Assembly (NCBI RefSeq): GCF_030373245.1
Contig: NZ_JAUCZF010000005.1
Coordinates: 186,001-250,000 of the forward strand
Origin: Hydrogenophaga sp.
Lineage (GTDB): Bacteria > Pseudomonadota > Gammaproteobacteria > Burkholderiales > Burkholderiaceae_C
DNA length: 64,000 nt
Direction of reading: 5' to 3'
Of this stretch, positions 58,569 through 64,000 are shown one piece after another. Positions within the stretch are counted from its first letter, which is position 1; each line of letters begins with the position of its first letter. The notes beneath the pieces are model-generated. The model worked only from the letters and a program-made list of their open reading frames with translations. It was not told where the DNA came from and made no database searches. The translations under genes were made by a program, and so were the position numbers.

Positions 58569-59552
58569 ATGTCCCATCACCTCAACCCCCGCGCCCTGCT
58601 CACGCCCGCCATGCGGGGGTTGCTGGATCGCATCGCCCGCGCCGGTCACCCGCCCATGCACGCGCTCACGCCCGCCCAGGCCAAGCTGGCCTACGAGGCG
58701 GGCGCCGGCGTACTCGACATCCCCCCGCACAAACTGCCTCGGGCAGAGAACCTGCGCATCGCCACGCGCGACGGCGCCGAGCTGTCAGCCCGGCTGTGGG
58801 CGCCCGCCAGCGAGCAACCGCTGCCGGTGCTGCTGTACTTTCACGGCGGCGGCTTCACCGTGGGCAGCGTGGCCAGCCACGAGCCGCTGTGCCGACACCT
58901 GGCTCATCTGGCTCACTGTGCGGTGATCTCGGTCGACTACCGACTCGCGCCTGAGCACCGCTTCCCGACCGCGGTGCACGACGCGTGGGACAGCCTGGCC
59001 TGGGTGCGCCAACACGCGACCGATCTGAGGCTGGACCCTGCTCGCATCGCCCTGGGTGGTGACAGCGCTGGCGGCACGCTGGCAGCGGTCACCGCCATTT
59101 CCGCGCGCGACGCAGGCTGGCCGCTGTCGCTGCAGCTGTTGTTTTACCCCGGTACCGCTGGGCACCAGGACAGCGCCACCCACAAGACCTTTGCCCACGG
59201 CTTCCTGCTGGAAGAATCGCACATCAGCTACTTCTTTGGGCACTACCTGCGAACCCCGGCCGACCGCGATGACTGGCGCTTTGCGCCGCTCGACGGTGTG
59301 GACGACAGCGGCCACGCGCGCGAACTGGACGGCGTGGTCCCAGCCTGGATCGGGCTGGCCGAATGCGACCCGCTGACCGACGAAGGCGTGATGTACGCCG
59401 ACCGCCTGCGCCTGGCCGGCGTGGCGACGGACCTGGAGATCTACCGCGGCGTGGTGCACGGCTTCATCCAGTTTGGCCGCGCAATTCCTGAAGCCCTGAC
59501 CGCCCACAACGACGCACAGCGCGCGCTGCGCCAAGCCTTCACGGCGGCATGA
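58569..59552 (+). CDS. Alpha/beta hydrolase, hormone-sensitive-lipase family
   Basis: 327 residues. HGGGF oxyanion motif at 92-96, nucleophile Ser166 in GGDSAGGTL, Asp in AECDPLTDEG and His in GVVHGFIQF complete the HSL triad. No signal peptide; intracellular esterase on short acyl esters. It converges on the next gene with a 14-bp 3' overlap. The gap before it contains repeat copy 7. Confidence 0.92.
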   Translation: MSHHLNPRALLTPAMRGLLDRIARAGHPPMHALTPAQAKLAYEAGAGVLDIPPHKLPRAENLRIATRDGAELSARLWAPASEQPLPVLLYFHGGGFTVGSVASHEPLCRHLAHLAHCAVISVDYRLAPEHRFPTAVHDAWDSLAWVRQHATDLRLDPARIALGGDSAGGTLAAVTAISARDAGWPLSLQLLFYPGTAGHQDSATHKTFAHGFLLEESHISYFFGHYLRTPADRDDWRFAPLDGVDDSGHARELDGVVPAWIGLAECDPLTDEGVMYADRLRLAGVATDLEIYRGVVHGFIQFGRAIPEALTAHNDAQRALRQAFTAA

Positions 59553-60780
59553 CGCGGGCGATCCGCGTGCTGACCGCGCAGCCCTCGGTCTTCCTGGCCA
59601 GACGCGTGCCCCAGTCCGGTGGCTCGTCGCCATACACGGCCGGCACGGGCTGGCGCTGCAAGTAGCGCTCCAGCCGCTCGCGCTTGCTGGCGGTGGCCGG
59701 GTCCAGTCGTGCCTGCCAGTGGCGGCATGGGAAGCTTTCCAGGGTGAGGACTTCACAGCTCACCGAAAAGTCGAACAGCGCTTTGTCGACGTAGATCGGG
59801 TAGCGGTTCCAGGCGCGCACCAGGTGCCCGCGGCTGGCCCGCTCCATGGCCGCCGGCCGGACGAATTCCGTCTTCTGCCGCAGCAGAACGCCGGGAGGCA
59901 GCGCAGGCAGCAGGATGTTGGCCCGGATCAGCGCCTCGCGAACAGGCGGGTTGGAGAGCTCCAGGATCAGGCGCCTGGATTGGGCGGGCGGGCGGCACGC
60001 CATGCCCATGTCCTGGTCGCTGACCAGGTGCTCGACAAAGTCCAGCGGATTGATGCCGAAGTAAATGCCCCACCCGTAGGAGACCGACGTTCCAGTGGCC
60101 TCGGGTGTCCATTGCCCCAGCGCGGCCAGCTGCCCGGCGAGCGCAGCGCGCTGCAGGCTGTTGGGCGCGGCAGCCTGGTGGTCCGCGAGCCACTTCGATC
60201 GGAGCACATCGGTGCTCAGGCGCGCCTGCTGCAGAAAACCGGGTAACCAGGCCTCGTACTGCGCGGCATACAGGGCGTCTGCCCGGGCCTTCTCGTCGCG
60301 CGGGGTGCTGTGCAGCGCTTCGCCCAGCTGCAGCAGGTTGTGCAGGCGAAGATCGAACTGGTGATCGGTGGCACGCTCCAGTTGCTGGGTTCGTTCCACC
60401 GCGTCGGTGGCCAGGGCTGCGCGGGAGATCAACTGGGAGTAGCTGCGCTGTCGCGCGGTCTCGAAGGCTTCGAAATGCAAGCGGCCCGATTGCAGCGCAC
60501 GCAGGATCTTGCTTGGGTGCCCCCACGTGTACAGGGCGTGTTCGTCTGCGGTGGGTGCCCGGCTGCAGGCCTTGACCCAGCGCCGGATGCGCTGCACCTC
60601 GCGGGTGAGGTCTGGCCGCGGCTTCATGGCCGAGCGGTCTTGCAGCAAGGCCAGGCAGGCCGCGGGTGGGGGCAAACCGGAAAACAGACCCGGTTGTGAG
60701 GCGGGTTGCGCCCGAGCCGCAGACCCTGCCAGCAGCCCCGCGGCCAGCCAGATACCCACCCGATGCCAGGGCAACGGCAT
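59539..60780 (-). CDS. Exported protein of unknown function (possible ADP-ribosyltransferase-like fold)
   Basis: 413 residues with a clear signal peptide (MPLPWHRVGIWLAAGLLAG...ARAQ). Mature protein: LYTWGHPSKILRALQSG near residues 83-98, a helical insertion, GWGIYFGINPLDFVEHL near 236-252 and RRLILELSNPP near 270. The order strand-helix-(GxGIYF)-strand loosely resembles the H-Y-E core of PARP/ART enzymes, but the expected His is not clearly present, so this is weak. Three Cys in the mature chain could form disulfides. The start follows the lipoprotein stop by 11 bp: one operon. No family recognised. Confidence 0.65.
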   Translation of the reverse strand: MPLPWHRVGIWLAAGLLAGSAARAQPASQPGLFSGLPPPAACLALLQDRSAMKPRPDLTREVQRIRRWVKACSRAPTADEHALYTWGHPSKILRALQSGRLHFEAFETARQRSYSQLISRAALATDAVERTQQLERATDHQFDLRLHNLLQLGEALHSTPRDEKARADALYAAQYEAWLPGFLQQARLSTDVLRSKWLADHQAAAPNSLQRAALAGQLAALGQWTPEATGTSVSYGWGIYFGINPLDFVEHLVSDQDMGMACRPPAQSRRLILELSNPPVREALIRANILLPALPPGVLLRQKTEFVRPAAMERASRGHLVRAWNRYPIYVDKALFDFSVSCEVLTLESFPCRHWQARLDPATASKRERLERYLQRQPVPAVYGDEPPDWGTRLARKTEGCAVSTRIARVMPP

Positions 60781-60791
60781 GACCGAAGATC

Positions 60792-62591
60792 TCAGCCTGA
60801 GCACGCGGCAGGCGCCGCCGCGGGGTTGACCACGCACTCGGCAATGCGAGGGTGGAACCACAGGGTCGGGTTGCCAGGTTCAATGCTGAACGCGGGGCCT
60901 GCCTGGCTGCCCTGGGAACCGCAGGTGGCCGGCTCACCCGACAGGCCCATCACCTGCAGGCGCTCGGCCACCGCATCGCGCTCCTCCAGGGTGGCGTACT
61001 TCACCAGTTGCATGCCCAGCTTGGCGCGCCAGTCGGCAATCTGGGCGTTGCTCTGACAGCCCGGGTCGTCGGGGTCTTGCAGACAGCGCCGCTTGGCCGG
61101 GCCAGCCACCTGAGTCTGCAGGATGTCCTCGGGTGAAGCCTGCTGCTCGGCCGAACCGGCTTCGATGGGCAACTGCACCCGGTAGGCATAGGGCGAGCGA
61201 AAGGCTGCTTCGGGAAATTCACAGCCTTGGTCATTGGCCGTGCAACTTTGAGCGAAGTTGCGCAGACGGCTGAGCGCATCCTGCACGTCGTCCTGCACCC
61301 GCTCCAGGCGGGCGATCTGCTCGGCGTCGATGGACACGGTGGTGGTGGACGTGGTGGTCAAGACGGGAATCGGCAAGTTATGGCCCAGCACCGTGAGGGT
61401 GCTCAGGCGGGTGTAGGTCAGCGTTCTGGTGACGCTGCTGGCGAGCGGCACCAGGGACAGGCAGCCGCTGGCGGTGTCCGGCTTGGCGCCGACGAACTTG
61501 TCTGGCGCATCGAGCACCTGCTGCACATCGCCGTACAAGGCGTTGTAGGCACCCCAGAGACTGGCCACCTGCAGGTACTCGTTGGCATCGACCTCCAGCG
61601 TCTTGGGGGGCCAGTTGGCCAGCGACTCGTAGGGCGCCACGGCCATGTGGAAGTCTTTTGGCGCATCGAAGGCGGTGGCCGAGAGGGTTTCCAGCTTGGC
61701 CATTACATCGGTGGTGGTCAGCGGGATGCTGTCACCCCGGCCGCCCACCTGAAACACCGACACATTGAGCGACTGGGTGCTGTTGCCCACCTTCACGCCT
61801 GTTTGCATGGCGCCTTTGAACTTGGCACCCCAACCGCTGCCAGACAGCTCGGCCGACACCTTCTGATGCTCCTGCCGGCTGTTGGTGTCGACCGTGATCA
61901 CCGCGGTGAGCTTGGCGCCGCTGTACACGGCGGACACGAAGCCATGGCCGCAGCGATGCAGGAACTCGCCCGGATCGGGTTGCCGAGCCAGGGCCAGTGC
62001 GGCCGGCGTGAGGCGAATCTCACCTGTGGCCACGCCTTCGGAGGAGGGCGGTGCAGCGGTGTCCCGAGCTCGCTCGGGCACGGGCGCGGCGTAGCGCACG
62101 CCGTTCTCCACGGAAGCGTTCATGACGAAGTTGGACGCGAAGCGCGAGACGTGCATGTCTCTGGCGAACTTCGCCTTGCCGTTGACCTCCACACCGATGG
62201 CCTTGACCGATGCCTCGGCCGACATGCCCATGCTTTGCATGAGATCGTGGTTGTCCGACACCTCGCTCATCGTCATCATGCGGGTCTGCGCAGGTTCGCT
62301 GGCCTCGACGAACTCCACGCACACGCTTGGCACCGGCTCGCCGCTCACCGAGTTCCAGCCCCAACCCAGGTTGATACCGGTCTCGGGAACCTCCAGAATC
62401 TCGGTGCTGGCCTGAGGTGGCGCCCGGTAGCTGGCGCTCAGGGGATCCCCGCTGGGCTGGTTCCTGGCGTCCGGTGGCACGTAGGGCGGCGGGCGCTCGC
62501 ACCCGACCAGCCAGAGCGCCGCACTCAGCAGCACCAGACCGGCAAAGCCAACAGGCCGGCGGCATGCGGGGGAGGTTGAGGGGGTGTGCAT
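60792..62591 (-). CDS. Large lipoprotein, possible MACPF-like domain
   Basis: 599 residues. The N-terminal signal ends in a lipobox, LWLVGC, with Cys31 as the lipid-attachment residue. A Pro-rich linker follows. The central part has a Cys before GHGFVSAVYSGAKLTAVITV (about 214-234), then a long beta-rich stretch, VFQVGGRGDS (about 280-288), and APYESLANWPPKTLEV (about 319-334). The pattern Cys-Gly-x-x-Phe-V...G...L, then GG, then Y-x-S-L-x-N-W-P resembles membrane-attack-complex/perforin (MACPF) domains as I know them; this is an inference without a search. The C-terminal 200 residues contain several Cys. First gene of a two-gene operon with the exported protein downstream. Confidence 0.62.
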   Translation of the reverse strand: MHTPSTSPACRRPVGFAGLVLLSAALWLVGCERPPPYVPPDARNQPSGDPLSASYRAPPQASTEILEVPETGINLGWGWNSVSGEPVPSVCVEFVEASEPAQTRMMTMSEVSDNHDLMQSMGMSAEASVKAIGVEVNGKAKFARDMHVSRFASNFVMNASVENGVRYAAPVPERARDTAAPPSSEGVATGEIRLTPAALALARQPDPGEFLHRCGHGFVSAVYSGAKLTAVITVDTNSRQEHQKVSAELSGSGWGAKFKGAMQTGVKVGNSTQSLNVSVFQVGGRGDSIPLTTTDVMAKLETLSATAFDAPKDFHMAVAPYESLANWPPKTLEVDANEYLQVASLWGAYNALYGDVQQVLDAPDKFVGAKPDTASGCLSLVPLASSVTRTLTYTRLSTLTVLGHNLPIPVLTTTSTTTVSIDAEQIARLERVQDDVQDALSRLRNFAQSCTANDQGCEFPEAAFRSPYAYRVQLPIEAGSAEQQASPEDILQTQVAGPAKRRCLQDPDDPGCQSNAQIADWRAKLGMQLVKYATLEERDAVAERLQVMGLSGEPATCGSQGSQAGPAFSIEPGNPTLWFHPRIAECVVNPAAAPAACSG

Positions 62592-62738
62592 GTCGCGCTC
62601 CTGACCGGCTTGCATCACGAAACCGTCAAAATCACCGTAACACGCTGGCTGTATCGCGTGCAACCCCATCCCGGCTGGGCATGGACGCCATGTCCATCGG
62701 TTCCCATGCCTTTCCTCAGTCCATTCAGCTCAGCCGCC

Positions 62739-63602
62739 ATGTCTTTGCAGCGCTCCGATTTCCGATTCTTCCACCGCCTGCGCGTGCGCTGGGCCGAGGT
62801 GGATATGCAGAAGATCGTCTTCAACGCCCATTACCTGATGTACTTCGACACCGCCATCGCCGACTACTGGCGGGCGCTGGTCCTGCCGTACCAGGCCACC
62901 ATGGACAGCTTGGCTGGAGACCTGTACGTGGTCAAGGCGACGGTGGAGTTCCACGCATCGGCCGAGGTGGACGACCAGATCGAAGTGGCCATGAAGTGCG
63001 CGCGCATCGGCACCTCGTCCATGGTCTTCACCGGCGCCATCTTCCGCGGTGAGCAGCACCTGATCTCGGGCGAGATCGTCTACGTGTTTGCCGACCCGGC
63101 CACGCAGACCTCCCGCCCCGTGCCACCCGTACTGCGGGAAACCATCATGGGCTATGAGGCGGGTGAGGCGATGGTGACGCTCAAGAGGGGTGGGTGGGAC
63201 GCACTGGGCACCCATGCGCAGCGCATTCGCACCGAGGTGTTCGTGCAGGAACAGCGCATTCCCCAGGAACTGGAGTGGGACGCGGCCGATGCCACGGCCC
63301 TGCACGCCGTGGCCTACAACCGCCTGGGCGAAGCGGTTGCCACCGGGCGGCTGTTGCCGCACGGGCCCGGGGTGGTGAAGATCGGTCGCATGGCGGTGAA
63401 CCGGGTGCTGCGGGGTGGCCAGGTCGGCCGCCAGGTGCTGCACGCGTTGATGGACGCGGCAGCTGAGCGCGGGGAGCGCGAGGTGATGCTGCATGCGCAG
63501 CGCAGCGCCGAGGGCTTCTACCGCCGATTGGGGTTTGAGCAGCGCGGCGAGCCGTTTGAAGAAGCCGGCATCACCCACGTGGAGATGTTCACACGCCTGT
63601 AA
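62739..63602 (+). CDS. Fusion of YbgC/FadM-type thioesterase and GNAT acetyltransferase
   Basis: 287 residues. The N-terminal half is a hotdog thioesterase: VRWAEVDMQKIVFNAHYLMYFDTA with the catalytic Asp in EVDMQKIV. The C-terminal half, from about 150, is a GNAT domain: RTEVFVQEQRIPQELEWD and VLRGGQVGRQVLHALMDAA (acetyl-CoA loop), close to ElaA/YjcF types. The start is uncertain: ATG at 62739 begins the domain, ATG at 62706 adds 11 residues; neither has a good ribosome site. Divergent from the lipoprotein gene. Confidence 0.85.
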   Translation: MSLQRSDFRFFHRLRVRWAEVDMQKIVFNAHYLMYFDTAIADYWRALVLPYQATMDSLAGDLYVVKATVEFHASAEVDDQIEVAMKCARIGTSSMVFTGAIFRGEQHLISGEIVYVFADPATQTSRPVPPVLRETIMGYEAGEAMVTLKRGGWDALGTHAQRIRTEVFVQEQRIPQELEWDAADATALHAVAYNRLGEAVATGRLLPHGPGVVKIGRMAVNRVLRGGQVGRQVLHALMDAAAERGEREVMLHAQRSAEGFYRRLGFEQRGEPFEEAGITHVEMFTRL

Positions 63603-63739
63603 GCAAAGGTGAGCGACCGGGCAAGGTCGTTCGGTGCAGCTCCCCAAGCAGCGACAATACGCGGTTGCGACGGCGCCCCAGGCGGCCGTCTTCAGGCCAG
63701 TCGCCCACCCGGCGCGGGCCCGCACCTCCCGACTGTTTC

Positions 63740-64000
63740 ATGGCCAAGAAAAAGCGCATCTCTCCACCCGCAGCGGGCCCAAACGGCGCCAGCGCCAAGC
63801 CCGTCGCCGGGCCCGCCCAGAACGGCCCTCCCCAAGCGCCAGCGGTAGCGCCCAACCCCATTTCCAGGGCGCGACCTGCGCCAGCACCTGCCTTGGCGAT
63901 GCTGCCGGGCGAGGTGCTCAAGGGCGACTGGACGGTGGCCCTCCTGGCCTTGATGATGTTCCTGGCCCCGGCGCTGGGCGTGCCGAACGAGGAAATGCTG
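63740..64000 (+). CDS. N-terminal part of a membrane protein (O-antigen ligase-like?), cut by window end
   Basis: Open to the window edge, 87 codons: a basic, Pro/Ala-rich cytoplasmic start (MAKKKRISPPAAGP) and the first membrane span near residues 64-78 (GDWTVALLALMMFLAP). The remainder lies outside. O-antigen ligase/polymerase-type proteins of this bacterial group can start like this, but the visible part is too short to decide. Confidence 0.5.
   Translation, partial: MAKKKRISPPAAGPNGASAKPVAGPAQNGPPQAPAVAPNPISRARPAPAPALAMLPGEVLKGDWTVALLALMMFLAPALGVPNEEML

Noticed and set aside
57412..58926. Plus-strand frames over the alcohol dehydrogenase and repeat copy 7
   Set aside because: They cross the repeat and the true minus-strand gene; no homologous motif.

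Overview
The window is GC-rich, densely packed chromosomal DNA of a betaproteobacterium. Gene content and order (GlnD beside Map, a 1342-residue PurL, the YciB-BolA-parvulin block, many Bug and Liv transport genes, many acyl-CoA enzymes) point to the Burkholderiales, most likely Comamonadaceae (Hydrogenophaga/Acidovorax-like). This is inferred from gene families and composition, not from a database match. I see no rRNA, tRNA, CRISPR array, phage or insertion sequence.

Layout. 1-12.9 kb is housekeeping: the 3' part of an RND efflux pump, glnD and map on the minus strand, purL on the plus strand, a DUF808 membrane protein, and a hemerythrin/YbjQ pair behind an FNR-type site. 13-19.9 kb holds a small hypothetical gene, an alpha/beta hydrolase overlapping a membrane protein, a class-III aminotransferase with a glutamine-synthetase-like ligase, and the parvulin-BolA-YciB group. 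20-23 kb carries two plus-strand genes (TerB/DUF697-like and a possible ThuA-like protein) between yciB and msrB, which usually lie close together in this group. 23.5-27.3 kb is an AraC-type regulator divergent from an orphan Bug receptor and an M81 (MlrC-like) peptidase.

27.5-49.6 kb is a long catabolic block on one strand: an AlkK-like acyl-CoA ligase; a complete branched-chain-type ABC importer (binding protein, two permeases, two ATPases); FadJ-like multifunctional enzyme; thiolase; two acyl-CoA dehydrogenases; three short-chain dehydrogenases; a PaaI-type thioesterase; a zinc-free MDR reductase; GST; an ElaA-like acetyltransferase; and a second acyl-CoA ligase. Together they could import a carboxylic acid, activate it to its CoA ester and beta-oxidise it. 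Two near-identical palindromes, one before the first ligase and one before the FadJ-like gene, suggest shared control by a TetR-type regulator that is not in the window.

49.6-64 kb is mixed: a decayed DUF72 gene, a small membrane protein, tex, two tandem HDOD genes, a patatin-like hydrolase, trhO, an iron alcohol dehydrogenase, an HSL-type esterase, and a two-gene minus-strand unit for a large lipoprotein and an exported protein of unknown function. The window ends with a thioesterase-GNAT fusion and the start of a membrane protein.

A dispersed GC-rich repeat of about 75-100 bp occurs seven times; six copies sit directly behind a stop codon in the same orientation as that gene. The least explained parts are the lipoprotein/exported-protein pair (59.5-62.6 kb), the two genes at 20-23 kb, and the repeat family.
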